Assembly: GCA_035582835.1 (NCBI GenBank)
Contig: JAYKAV010002353.1
Location: 774,586 to 838,585 of the forward strand
DNA: 64,000 bases
Direction: 5' to 3'
Source: Phoebastria nigripes
Lineage: Eukaryota > Chordata > Aves > Procellariiformes > Diomedeidae
A model generated the notes under the pieces. It searched no databases. It worked only from the letters and a program-made list of their open reading frames with translations, and was not told the DNA's origin. Shown here one piece after another: positions 24,145 to 37,700 of this stretch (its first letter is position 1; every line of letters begins with the position of its first letter). The position numbers and the translations under genes are program-made.

Positions 24145-24640
24145 CCTCAAATTCATGCTGTAAAATGAAGACCTGATGTGGGAATCTTCTGGATTNCCTT
24201 TGAATTGAGCACAACTCCAGAAATTCCCTTCTCTCTTCCGCAGTCTTCTCGTGCCACCTTCTTGTATCAGTGTTCCTCATACGTTTCCATCATCTGCTGA
24301 TCCCTTTCATTCTCTGAGAAGTCTTTGATTTGTTTAAAAAAGATTTTATTATGAGCCTTTATACCTTTAATGTACAGATTCTCAACATATTTTTTGACCT
24401 GACTTATTATGGTTTTAAATTTGAATTGCCAGTTTTATGCTCTTTTACATCTTTCATGTTTGGATGCAACTTCTGGTTTTTGAGGCCTATTTTCCCCAGA
24501 AATTTGAAGTCTATTTTAAGACTCACACATTCTACCCTTTCAATTTCATAATAATTAGCTTTCTCACATTTATGCAGTTCCCCTTTTCAGTTGTTGTTAA
24601 CCCTTTTGTTCCTACAAGATGTAGAATTTGAATATGTTTT
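24145..24640 (-). mobile_element. Possible upstream part of the ancient CR1 fossil
   Basis: The stretch is T-rich on the plus strand and carries blocks such as 'gacttattatggttttaaat' and 'ttgaattgccag' that resemble the upstream part of the old CR1 family when read in reverse. If right, the solo LTR at 23611 landed inside or at the edge of the fossil, and this piece continues it. No frame survives and the assignment rests on memory. Confidence 0.35.
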
Positions 24641-27600
24641 GATCACTGTGTCCACAAAGTAACAATATGAAGGTTCATCTAAAAAGGGGCAAGTGCGTTT
24701 CATTGTGCTTTCTGGAATCCTACCCCCCAGCTGCCTGGTTGCAACTTTCAAAGTGTTTCACAGTTCCCTTCCTACACATGGTTTTCTTCCAGGAGAAATC
24801 TGAATATATTGAGAAAGAGGAAGGGGAAGGAGGTGAAAAGATGTGGGAAGTTTTCTGAGATCTTACTGTACAGATGAAGCCTGAAAGATATATTTTGAAC
24901 CAAAACTAGCGTGATACTCAGGATTAGATCAGGAGTTGCCTTTTTTCTTGTGGTATCTCTGAGCCTCCAAGAAAAGGTAATTTATGATGTCTAAAAATGT
25001 AACAACTCCCATATCGCAGCTTGACTTGAATTTTACCCAGCATACATAAGATTAATTGAAATCTCTAATTATCTTTGTGTTTCAGTCTTTGCAGCTCCCT
25101 AATTTCTCTTTGTATTTCATAGTCGCTTTATGCCTTTAATAGCAAGCTTGAACCCAGTCCAAAAAACAGCATATAGTTATTTGAAGGTTGCTATTTCTTG
25201 AATAATGTGTAATAAGTTCAAATTCAGTCTAGTTCTTTCTGTGTATGAGATCATTTCAGAAAAACCAGTATCCCAGAAATACCAATATCCCAGCAGAGTT
25301 CTTATCTGTATCCCAGAACACATACCAAAGAAGAAATTCATGTGACACATGAACTAGTATGAACAACCCAGTATTGTCTCCTTCAAGTCATTATTACTAG
25401 CATAAAAGACAATAGACAGTATATGGAAAAGTAGAACTGCTTAAGACACACAATGCATTTGCTGGTACTATTATTGTCCACATTAAAACATTAACTCAAT
25501 CAATGAAATGAAAACCTTACCTTTTTCATTATGGGTAGTAGGTCAGCCTATCAGGATCCTATAGGAAAACAAACATACTCTTTTTTTAGTAAAAAACCCT
25601 TGGAATTTCAAACCATTTATTATCACTCACTAGTTCTCTTTTATTATTCCTCTGACATCAGGAAACTGACTTCAGTTTGATTATTTATTTTATAATATGT
25701 AACAGAGCACACATTTTTATTATCACTATAAAACCTCAGAGATACCCATCTAGAATGTATGGTGAAGATACACAGTAAGTTTCTACTTTCCTGAACTTTA
25801 ATATTAAATTCCGTATTTTTTTCAGGTAATGGTGTTTTTGGGTTTTTTGTTTGTTTGTTTGTTTTTTTCNTTTGGATGTCCATTGTTTCTTTGCTGTTTT
25901 AGAGTTTGTTAACTTTTTTTCCTTGCTAAGTCTTTTCATTTTGGATTCCACATGAAATAACATTCACTCTCTTCTCCATCTGAACCATCCAATAAAATGT
26001 AGGTCACAGAGCAAGTCATGAATCATTAGAAAAGCACATTTCTTGGTAATTAAAAGAAAAAAATTTCAAATATCTAAAATATTAGACCTTAGATTTATTT
26101 TGTTAAATAAAAGATTAAAATAGCTCTTACAAACAATTATTTTGCTGAAAGTGTGCAGCTAATCCCTTTCTAGGACATTTAAAACAAAATATTCACTGGT
26201 AAGAACAGAAGTGGAATTTTAAAATTATATTATAGTGGCACCGCATACCCTTACTATATTAGGTACTAACCTGTGAGCAAAGATAGTAAAAAGACCATAA
26301 AGACCTTACAGAGTAAGACAATGGTGTCAAGTGAGCCAAACAGCACGAGATGAAACATATAACTGGTTTTGTTTGTCTTCTAGAAGATTAGCTCTGTTAC
26401 AACCTAACATACCTAAATTACTTACAACTGAAGTTATCTCCTGTCCAGCAGGTATAAATTGTCAATGTTCTTTTGACACTACCAGAGAAATGAGTCTTAT
26501 ATGAAACCTGGATGATGATAATGGGAATCTTTATAAATGTGGTTAGGGACCACTCCATTCATAAGCAGCAGTGTGAGAAAAAAAATGTTTTCAAGTAGTG
26601 TTAAGTAATTTTTTCATGGAATAGTAAATTTGGCACAAAAAATAAATGCAGTGTCATTGTTAATAAGGAATTCAACCCATTTTCACTTACTAATTTCTGT
26701 AATCATTTACTAATTGAGCTGAGGAAAAAGTAGTACATGGGACTTGATTTTCAAAGGGATAATAATGTGATATGACATATCTGCTGTAGCTTCTCCTACA
26801 ATATTATTTGAGTACAAAGGGAAGAGAACTAATATATGTGATTACAAGTGGGAGCTGGTCCAGCAGTGGTATAGTGAATAGAGAAATTTGGTAACAATTC
26901 CATCATGGTTAAAGTGCAAGTCTAATTGTCATAGAACTCCATTTGTGTATAAAGGGAGTTTAGATGACTGCTTCAGAGGGAAACACCTATACTGTGAATG
27001 TTTTCCACTTAAGTTACTTAGATGATTCCTTTCTCAGGTGTATGGAGTAATTTAGTTCTTTAGTCCCTTTATAGCTGCAGAAAGAACTATGGCGTGAATC
27101 TTTTCCACCATAAGACAGCTTCTACAGAAAGATAAATTGCTCTCTGAAAGTCTCTTCCTTTTGTGTCAATTATAAAAGGAGCTGAGGTGGTTAATTTATA
27201 TTGGCCTCTTACATGAATGAAGTTAGGCCAGTTGATCCTAGCTGTTTTCCATTTTTAATTCTAGAAAAAAATTTGATCTGGAAAAGGAGTAGTCAAGCAT
27301 GAATCACTAATTCAGCCTTGTATTTGATTGCCCAAGATTTGGATGTCTCACACAAGAAAAGAGAGTTTTAATGTAGCCTACTATTTTGTGGGTGTTTTGT
27401 AAAAATCTGAATGTAGCCATAACTTGTACGAGAATTTTTCTTCTGTATCCCATTTTGAAGAAAGGTGTATGACATTCTAAAATTCAAAATGTAATTTGAA
27501 GATCTGCTACTGCTAGAAAATTAATGAAAGAAGAAATAAGTAGTTTTGGTTTTCAGTGTCAATAATAGAAAGTAGTTAAACTTTCAGTAAAGCAACTCCA

Positions 27601-29419
27601 CAGTGCATTCCACAGAATAAACTGGTCATAGATTTTTAAATTGATATTTTACTTGAAAATTGGTATGACACTTAGCACAAATAATTTCATGTTTAACTAA
27701 AATTTGTGGTCATTGCTTAGTAATGTTTATAAAAATGAACTTCATTACTGTCACAGATATGCTATGCAATTGCTCCTCAATGAAATTTTCCCAACACAGG
27801 AAGGTCAAGGCTACTCTTGTTTTGCCAGTCACTACATTTTTTGCAATATGTTTGCTGGTGAGGTCTCTGCTGGTACCACCTGGCTGTATTGTAGACGTGT
27901 GAAAAGTGCAAGACCGCTACAGCACAGCAAAGATGAAAATATGTCAGTTATTATGTTTTTTTGAGAGTATTGAAGAATGAACTACTGTTCTTGAGAAGCA
28001 TTTGATGTTGTTTAACATTTAAACAGTGATGTTTATTCCTTCTTATACAGAGATTTTGATGAAGTAGGTAATGTATTCTTAGTTTATTTGGTTAAGAGTA
28101 ACTGGTTGATTTCCACATTACATTAATTTTGATTTCTCTACTAAATTTGTTTATCTGATTGGATGGAAATGCCAATTTTGATACTATTTCTTTGTGGTTA
28201 AAACCTAATATGTAGTTACTATATCTTCAAGTTCCTCTTTTGTTTCCCAAGTGCTCATACAATTGGGAAAGTTTGGGAAGTGAATTTTGGAAAATATTTT
28301 TCATTTAATATTTCAACATCACATTGCTGTGTAATTTGCCTATTAAAATAATTAAGATGTCAACAGAGTATGAATATTTTAACAAGTGATTGATGATAGC
28401 TTGTAGACAGCTTTGAGATTAGTGAAGATGAAGACAGCTAGTTGTCAACTGGCCATGACATGAACTTCAAATTAAGTAAGTACTATGGAAAAATTAACAG
28501 ATTTTAGCTAAATTAGTGACAGAAGGAATATAATAAAATGTGAGTTTAATCTGTTGGGAATTTTTTGGGGTGTTCATAAGAAAGATTTGAGCCTAAGTTA
28601 TGAAGACAACGTCGTAGTTGTGGAAGCGGAGAAAACACTTAAGAGGATAGATGAGTCACCTTGTGACTTGTGTTTTCTGTGACTTTTAAGACATGTCTGC
28701 TTGAATGGTACTTCATAGATTTGACGTACATCTTGTATGTAAAAAATAGATCCTTTGAATCTTGATTACATCGAGTAACAGAAGAGCAAATGTTTTGAGA
28801 TCTTTAACATAAGAATCTTTTGTATAACAAAGAAAAAAAAAACAAAACACAAACAATTTAAAATGTCTATAATCCAGGGTTTGGACCATATATTTCCTAT
28901 TCTAAAAAATCAGCATTATTGTCATTTCATTCCTCTGAGCTAAGAGCTTGACACTACTATTCACCACTGGTAGATATGGAGTAATTCAGAAACTCCATTA
29001 TCTCCTCAAGCTTCTCCTATCTTTTCTTAAGAACTTTTATTGTCATAGTATTTTACTATGCTGAAATGAAGATGATTGAAGCATTTTGTCCCACAGATGG
29101 GACAGAATAAGAAACATACATATGCAGTCAGTTGGCTAGTGAATTGTAACTACCATTAAGCTGCCCTGACTCAATCATTGATCCATATCCTTATGTGCTG
29201 AGGCTAGTACCTGGAAATTTTGAAATGTTACAGATTTTCTTTAAAATATGTAATCCTTAAACACTTTAAGTCTCTACTTAAAATGTAAAAGACAAGAATC
29301 AAAAAAAAGGTGTGAATATAGAAATATGGTCAAATATACGTTTACTGAAAATATAGGAAAGTGTGTATTCATAGTAGCTGTGTAAGAACATAGCTTGACT
29401 TTTTTGTTTTTCTTTTCAG

Positions 29420-29476
29420 AAATTGAGTGACAATTCCCCTGGGGAAAACAAGGTAGTTCAAAAGAGCATTTACCAG
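29420..29476 (+). other. Weak candidate exon with GC-AG donor
   Basis: A very strong pyrimidine tract ending TTTTCTTTTCAG precedes it. The end is CAG|GCAAGT, the consensus of the rare GC donor class. The stretch is 57 bases, a multiple of three, and only one frame is open: KLSDNSPGENKVVQKSIYQ. No family is recognised. Against it, openness over 19 codons is common by chance, and its frame cannot be joined directly to the 13470-13512 candidate. Confidence 0.25.
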
Positions 29477-29832
29477 GCAAGTAAATAAACAGAACTACTG
29501 CCTTGCTTCGTGTGGAAATTAGTCTATTAGTTATGCAGGCAACATGATTTCCATGGTTACAAATGACCTGCTAATCTCTTAAATTATCCAGTCATCACTA
29601 ACAACAAGCCTACTAAATAATTATAGTAAAATGCAGAACTGATGCCGTCAGTATTTTCAAAGTGAAAATCTCCCAAAGAGAGGAGTTTTTTACCTGGTAA
29701 NAAGTTACCCCACTATTTCAGTGTAGGTTCGTCACTGGCTTTCTTTGAAATAGTTTACCCTGAAATTTTTTAAAAATAACAGTATTTTATCCCTCATGTT
29801 AGTATTGTAGGTAAGAAGAACAGTAACCTATC

Positions 29833-29857
29833 GGGGGGGTGTGTGTGTGTGTGTGTC
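29833..29857 (+). repeat. G7(TG)8 microsatellite
   Basis: Seven G bases run straight into eight TG units. Alternating purine-pyrimidine tracts like this can adopt Z-DNA and are length-variable. Confidence 0.9.
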
Positions 29858-32800
29858 TACTTTATTTGAGTATAAAGTGAAAACTCATTTAATGTACATT
29901 TGCCTGAGTGCTTCTTGGTGCAAGGACACAAAGTATGTTGGCCTGATGCACTTTTATTTCTAGTATTTATTACAGCTGATAGTCAAAATTTTCCATGAAG
30001 TAAATTAATTCTGTTTACTTATGTTAAATTCAGTCCATCTAACTGAAGGAAAACAAAAAAAAATCAATGGCTTTTGAATGATCACTGTTCATCACATAAT
30101 AGCTGTACAAATATGCCTTCAGAAATTTCCTCAGAATTTTCTAAATCTAATGTAAATCTAAAACTGTTCTGAAATGGCAACAGGAAAAGCTCTTTATGGT
30201 CTCCTACATGAGATACATACATGTGTGCAATAACTGCTGTGGAATGCCTGTTTCATCGTCATCACAGTTTTAATGAAGTGGCAATTCTGCTTTGGTATCT
30301 TGACCTGAAGACAGTGAGCAAAAACATTTTGCTAATGACTGATTCCTTGTATACTACGTTTCGTTCTAATTAATCCCAAATGCTCATCAAGGTCGGTCCT
30401 CCTCTAATGTCTGTACTATAAACCACTGCAACTCTATTAACTTCATTTTTCCTCTCTTGGGGTCCCTAGTCAGCAAACAGTTGCACACTTGAGTTAATTT
30501 ATCGGCATTGCCAACTTCCATAACTTTACCACAGCCTTGTAGTATTTCACATGTTTTTAAAGCCTCAGCACCTTCTAATCTTTGTTGTAAGAGAAACTTT
30601 GCTTTCATTTAAGGAAACTGCTGTGGATAGAACCTAAGTTTGTATCCCTTACGAATGAAAAGAGATGACTTGGTCCCACTGTAACCTTGAGTTCCAAATT
30701 TGAAGGAAAGTCAAAGGAAGCTGAAATGTTTTACGATGTAAAATTCCTGGGGCCTGACTTGAGTGCTGGATAGAACTAGTACTAATCCTTTTATGTGAAT
30801 TGCCTGCTGATTCCCTTATGATTTAAGATAATGATGGGATCTTCTTTTGACTTGGTTGTCTAGGCTTCATTTAAATCTCTTTCATTTGCCCTGTTTAATA
30901 TCTGAGATCTATTTTTTTATCAATACCAGAAATATAAGCACTGAACTCCTTATCTCACATTTTATAACATGATTTTCCCTTTTGCCAGCCTTTATATTTC
31001 CCCCCTTTCACTTTACCCTTTTAAAGTGCTTTAAAAGAAAGTATCTTCTTTCCCATTTTTACTTGGACAATATTACCTTCCCTGTGAATTTTTTCGCTGT
31101 ATCCTTGTCAAACCTTGTTGTTGCTTTTTTTTTTTTAAGCGGAGTCACTTTTCTCCAAAATGTTATTCTATTGATTTAGCCTTCTATCACTGTTTTTGCC
31201 ATCATTGTCAGTTTACCTTAATCCCAGGAACCTTTATCAAACATGCTTTTCTGTGCATTCACCAAAATGGGGGAAAAAATCCTTGAAAAAAATCACACCA
31301 CATTATATGGCTTCTGTTCTAGTTGTGTAAGTCATCGCTGATGAGCTGATCCAAAGTTTGCTGTATGGTGATTCTGTATATTGCCTAAAGTAATGCTGTT
31401 CTCATCTTTCAGAGAAGCATATATCATTAACTGTGGTAGTGCTGGCAATTACAGGTATTTGTGTTTCTCTGAACTTATCCAAAAGACTTATTATACTTAC
31501 TATACTTAGTGCCTATATTTCAGCTATTTAAATAGAGTAGGCTATATGTATAATGTGTTCTTAAAAAAATGCAGACTTAAATGATGGGGATTCGACAAGC
31601 TCTTCGGTTAATTGTTCTTATGTTTTAGTGTCCTTATAGATCGTCTTTAGATGCTTGTCTTCATGCTGAATGCTTTCTTGAGACAAAGATAGCTGTTTGC
31701 CAGTAATGATGTACCCTTTGTCCTGAGTCCATATTTCCCACTTTTTCCCACTGAACATAAAAAAGGGACAAACAGCCATTTTACATCTCTATCTGTATTA
31801 TCTATAATATCTATAATCTATCTTTCTTGTATCAACTACAGTTTCAGATTACAACTATCTTCTTTTTTTTTTTAAAAAAAAAGAGCATATTTATTTACCA
31901 CTATATTTTGTATTCCAAAGACTGGTTGAGGTGAGAGTCCTTTCACTGAAAAACTTATTATAACCTTTTTTATGCCTAACATCTATCTTCTCTAGTAGAT
32001 CTGATCATAAACAAAGTCACATCTGACTCAAACTCAGAAATAACATTTTGAAGCCTTCACACTGTATCACAACACAGGCTTGCCGGTCTACAAGCTGACT
32101 CTATAATATGTTTCATCTAATCAGTCATCCTCATTTTGATCAACAGTAAGAACATGCCTCTGATTATTCAATCTTTCATTTATAGTGAGGATATAACCCA
32201 GTTTTACAACATGGCTAAAAGGAAGATATTGGGGTTCAATCACTCCTAATGGGTTTTTACTGTAAGTAATTTGGCTTCTGTTTGTCTGGTCTCAATCAAA
32301 ATCCAATTATACACTGCATACAGTAAGACTGCAGCTGTTTGTATTATGTATGTTTTTAATGTAAAGGAAAAATGTGTAGAATGTGAGGTTCAATGAACTG
32401 TTCCTTCCCCACTGAAGAATGCCAGATAATTACTGAAAGAGGAGGATAGAGGTCAGAGTTTTAACACTTCATTGAAGCAAAAAGTTGTTTATTACTCTAT
32501 TAACTTATAAATGATAACAAATACTACAACAAAGAGAGATTTACTTATCTATGGAAGGAAAAGAACCTTTATTCTAATAAGAAGTTGGCTAGACTGCTTC
32601 CTACCTAAGGAGAAAGTAAAATAAATCTTGGGGATGAAATATTAAACTAGTCCAGATCTTTTGAAAGACTTCAGAGAAAAAATTGACTATTAAACCCAAC
32701 ATAGTCCACTAAAAGAGAGAAATTATACAGTCTGATTCCTGTATAGTTTCTTGAGAGAGAGCAAGTCTGATGAATGACAGAAAGACAGACCTTCTGATGC

Positions 32801-33189
32801 AACCTTAGGATCATTTGAGTGGATGCAGATTTTTTCATTCCCTCTTTTCTAAAGATTTATCACTGAGTTGTCTATTTTAGATACTAAATGTTGATATTTG
32901 CATGTTTGCTATAAGCTGGCTTGAAATAAGCGTAATTTACCGACCTGGGATAACAATAAAACATTCAATCAAGGGAGCAGTGAACTTATGAACTAGAGTG
33001 CTAGAAAACCTTAATAAGTAACCCAATGCTTTAGCAGATTTTCCTCTGTGTTGACAAGTAACAGAGAGGGTCTGCATAGGCTGAAATTACAAGAGTCAGA
33101 GGATGCAAACATTGCTTGGCCATGTCGGGACAAGATGAAAAAAAATGAATGTCCCGTTGGCACTAAAACTAGTAAGAGACACAAAGAAG

Positions 33190-34780
33190 AGCAAGAAGGG
33201 ATTCTATAAGGATGCAAGAGGCAAAAGGAGATTCTGAGAAAGTATGGTCTAGTGTTGAATGGGGGACACAGCCTCCCTGATGGACAATACAGAAAAGGCT
33301 GGGTACCATCATTTTAGCATCAACCTTCACAGGTGAAACTTGCTCCCTGACCTTTGTGCATGCAGGTGTAGTTTCAGAAGGAGAGAGGCAGTCAGCAGTG
33401 GGAAAGCAACAGCCTGGGCACTGCTTAAGGAAGTTGCAAGTATTTAAATTTCTGAGGCCAGATGGGACCTGCCAAAGGGTGCTGAAAGAATTGACTGATG
33501 TGATTGGAGGGACACTTGCATGGCCATGCTCAGTGAAAAATTGTGGTGTTGGTGGGAGGTGTTTGATTAGTAGAAAAAGATTAACATTATGCCTGTCTTA
33601 ATTAAAGGCAAGAGGGACACCTAATTCTAGTCAGCCTCACTTGAGTCCCTGGAAATATGATGGAGAACATCCTCTTCTAATTAATTTCCAAAAATGTTAA
33701 GCATAAGAAGCAAACAGGGAGTCAATCTGGGCAAATCATTCTTGACCAGCCTGATTGCTTTCTGTGATGAAACGTACCTATGTGGGTGAGGGAAAAGCAC
33801 TGGCTGTGCTACCTTGACTTCAGTAAGGTTTTTGTCACCATCTCCTGCAGCATTCTCATTTGAATACTAAGAAAACATGGGCTGGATGAACAGATTATCG
33901 GATGGGTTAAACGTTGGCTGGACCAGCAGGCTAAAAGGGTAGCAACTGGTGACTTGATATTTGGTTGGCAGCCAGTTGCAAATAAATAGCTCAAGGGTCA
34001 ATGTTGGACTGATATTATTCAATTCTTATCTGGATTATGAAATGGCCTGCACCCTCAGCACATTTTCAGATAGTACTAAATTAGGAGAAATGATTGTTGT
34101 GCCAAATGATAGAAATTCAGCCCAGTGGGACCATGATAAACTTTGTGACTGGAACCAGCAGAAACCTTGAGAAGTTCAGTAATGAGAACTGCAAAGTTCT
34201 GCAATTGATGTGAAAAAAAAAATATCCTATGAATCTGTACAGCCAGGAAACAACTGGCTGAGTAACAGGCATGCTGAGAAAGAGCCAGGTTTTACACATG
34301 AACTACCAGTGTTCTGTCCTCATGAGTAAGCCAAAATGCATAGTGTGTTGAAAGAGGAGGAGTGTGGTCAGCAGACTGAGGGAAGTTATTATGTCCTCCC
34401 ACTCAGTACTGGGGAGGCTGTATCTGGAATGTTTTGTCCACTTTTGGACTTCCAGTTTGAAAGGAATGTGGAGAAACTGGAGCAAGTCCAAGGTCACATC
34501 AGGAGCAAGGATTGCTTAAGGAAATTATTCTAGTCAAGTTTGGTGGAGGGGCTAAGGGGGAACCATGACCATCTGAAGAGCAGTTATGACGATGACAGAC
34601 CCGAACAAATGTCATGCAAAAAACAAGGGGCAATGGTCACACATTGCAGGTTGGGAAGACCAGATTAGACATTAGGAAAAATGTTTTCACTAGGAAGGCG
34701 GTGTAGAACAGGTGAGCAAGTTACTCAGATAAGTAGCAGAATCTTCACTCAAGGTTTTCAAGATTTTTTTTTGTCGGTAA
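33190..34780 (+). mobile_element. Decayed CR1 LINE, reverse transcriptase to 3' region
   Basis: Translation in shifting frames follows the CR1 ORF2 order. There is a linker piece (RPDGTCQRVLKELTDVIGG at about 33450-33515), the palm motif YLDFSKVF at about 33810, GLDEQIIGWVKRWLDQQAK near 33870-33930, then CTLSTFSDSTKLG near 34050-34080. A late LGRPD...KMF-like segment lies near 34655-34690. The catalytic FADD box reads FSDS (34063-34074), so the second catalytic aspartate is lost. Frame breaks and stops are frequent and the 3' tail is not recognisable. It is intermediate in age between the ancient fossils and the younger copies near 50 and 63 kb. Confidence 0.8.
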
Positions 34781-37700
34781 TAGATGTTTTGAGTGCAGTT
34801 CAAAACTGATGGTCAGAATAAGCGATTCAACTTCATATCAGTGTTGCTGGAGGACCTTAGGGAAACCTGGCTTGTTTGCTTCTTCCTTGTATCAAGTGTC
34901 TGAACTTTCAAATAACCACAGCTAATACCAACTTGGTGTTCCACCTGAACTAACAGGCAAGAGTCAAATTTACCCCATTATACAAAAGAACATTCCGTCA
35001 ATAGACCTGTTGCCTTCATTATTAAATTTCTCATTTCTCACAGAATTTTTGAATGGTCTATCAAGTCATAAATCATCAGATGCATTTGCCATCCAAAAGA
35101 ACTCTTTTTGTAACTGACAAAAAGAAGAAATTTCTGTAGGTTTTAGGGGCTTTTTTTTTTTGCATTTTTTTGTTTTCTGGAAGGGGCTCAGAGAACATGC
35201 TTTTTACTTCTATGGATTCTGTGACATATCCAAGAAATTTAAGCAACATAAGATCTTCTTAACAAACCATGTAAAAAACGTCTTGCAATTGCAAAGTAAC
35301 TTTTCTAGCTCTAACACTGTTTATATCTTTGACAGGAGCCGCTGCCAGAAGACAGGTACAATCAGCTGTCACTACTGATGACAACATTTTCACTTTTGGT
35401 GCATAAGTAGAGCACTTAGAAGCCACTGGACAGAAACATTATAAAAACATTTTCATACTGGAAGGTTGTTGTCAGGGATGGCCCCTCTCTGTCACCTTGT
35501 CTGTAGGCTCAGCAAACACTTTCATCAAGACTTTGTCTCTAGATTGTTTGAGATTGGCCTGTAGAACTATGTCAGAAGACTTGGCAAGATATATAACATT
35601 CCTGAAATTGAATTTAATTTGGGTTGGCTAAAGATTTCTCTTCTGTATGCATGTTTGGCAGTACAAAACCAAACCAAACCAAACAAAAAACTTCAAAATA
35701 ACCCAGAAAGGACTGAGTTCCTTAACAAAGAGAGTTCCTAAACTTAGCATAACCAGTGGTGACCATGGCAGTGGCTGAAACCACTTTTACATGATGAGCT
35801 GTGTGTGTATGCACAAAGCATGCCACTAGGCCAACGCCTAATTTAATGAAATGTAAATGTTTTAGTTGCAACTATTAATGAATGATATGATATGAAGAGG
35901 AGGTATTCTTAACAAAATATTTCACCGAACACCCAGATGCTAATCTTATACTCCACCTTTCTCAGCATCCTTTCACGCATCATGTTTCTCCAAGCTCCAA
36001 ATCCAACCTTCCCACTTCCTGCACTTCCTACCAAATTCCGTGTCCCCAGACTGAATCCTAATCCTAAATCCCTTTCCTTCCTCATTCTTACTTCACATAC
36101 TCTCGTCTGCAGAAATCTGGATCCCCAAACTTTTTTTCTCACTGACATCTCCTATTCTCCTACCAATGACCTTTTCCTAAAACTAGGACTCTAGTCCCGT
36201 CCTTTCTTTCACCTCAACAACATCACACCTACCTCACCAACCCCCGTGCTCTTTGTCTGTTACTCCTTGGTCCTTAAGAGAGGTCCTGCATGGTCTGGAT
36301 GTCCAGGGCTGGCTAGTGTCAGTAGTAGCAGTAGTAATCTCAATCCTGTCTGTGTAGAGACTGTTATAGGAGCTGCTCAGGTGGCACATGAGAACAAGTT
36401 ATTAAAGTCCAGATGACTGCCAGGAATTGTCTGTGAAGAGCAATTTATCCTTTGGGCTTGAGTCAGAAGCAGATGCGAAAGTAGGAACTTTAGGTGGTGA
36501 TGCACGGACTTTCGGTTTGTGCATCACAATTGATACAAAGACTCCAATTTAGTTTCATTTCCTCACTCTTCATACAGGGCAGGGTGGAAAGAACTTCTTT
36601 TTTAATTTTCTTTTCCTTATTTTCTCCCTTTTCCTCATTTTATCCTGTCTTTCAAATCTGTATGGGCTAAAGATTAACCAGTCCTGTTTGCACAGGAGTA
36701 AGTACTACTCTGGTTGCATTCACAGAATAGAGAATACTTTCAGATTGCGTAGGCTACCTGGCTACCAAACCCTCATGATATACAAGGCTCACCCTACACC
36801 CACACTTCCTTCTGATGAACAAAGAAGTGCAGAACACTTAATCCATTGATTTATATCTGTCATCAGGGCCCTTCAGGCCTGTGTGGGATGGACGGAACCT
36901 GGACCAATGATGGCATTTCAAAATGTATCTGCTGTTTTGAACTTTATTCTCTTCCACATTTTTTTTACAAAATATATAACCTTTAATGACTTTCATGTAC
37001 TCTTTTAAAGAAAACAGAAAAGGTTTCAACTGTGAATTGTTATCAGGTGAATACTAATGCTTGATGCTGCAGCCTTCTACTTACTAGAAAATAGCTGGTT
37101 CTACATACTTTATATATGTTTATCTATCACAGCGTCAAAGAAACAAGGAAGAAGTAGTGACTAGCTTTTATCAAGATTGTCTTTGGCAAGTAAGGTGAAA
37201 GCAGAGACTACAAAACTAGTGACTCACTCAGAGATTCAGGCAAAGTGTCAAGACTTGCACTTTCCCTGGAGTTCAGAACTTTATAACATCACTTGTAAAT
37301 TAGCAAGTACTGACCAAGTGAAAACAGCTCTATTCATTTTTTCATCAGCAGATTTTTAACAGCAGTCAGTACTGCAATCCATTCAATCCTACAAAGGATA
37401 GTGGCATTCTCACACAGAGAAGGCAAGAAATGCAGTAATATCCAGGTACCATCCTCCTCCCTTTTTATTAGATATTCTTTGACTGCAGTCATGAAATGGC
37501 TTTGTAAAATACTCCATTGTCAGGTTAGATTTGAGCTGATGACCATTTTCACCTTGTAGATGATGTGCAGTAATTTGTGCTTAATAAAAGGCTACAGTTA
37601 CCACGCTGATACAGAAGATACCAGAATAGTTTCCTCTTTGGAACAGGAAAGCACTGTGCTATTGCAGATGCCATGGTGCGGCAGCTATTGAGAAATGTTG

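Larger units (their letters stand above)
24641..33189. other. AT-rich host DNA, no recognised gene
   Basis: This is the longest stretch without a recognised mobile element. It holds a (GTTT)-type run near 25846-25866, a G7(TG)8 tract at 29833-29857, a perfect T11A10 block at 31863-31883 and several poly-T runs. The frames at 27704-27964 (plus) and 30387-30608 (minus, Lys/Leu/Glu-rich, 73 codons) resemble no protein I know. A 57-base stretch at 29420-29476 has strong splice-like borders and is listed separately. Confidence 0.5.

Noticed and set aside
27704..27964. 86-codon plus-strand frame as a gene
   Set aside because: No domain, no start or splice context, and AT-rich composition typical of chance.
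30387..30608. 73-codon minus-strand frame rich in Lys, Leu and Glu
   Set aside because: It looks protein-like, but I recognise no family; a stop codon directly precedes its start and nothing nearby supports a gene.
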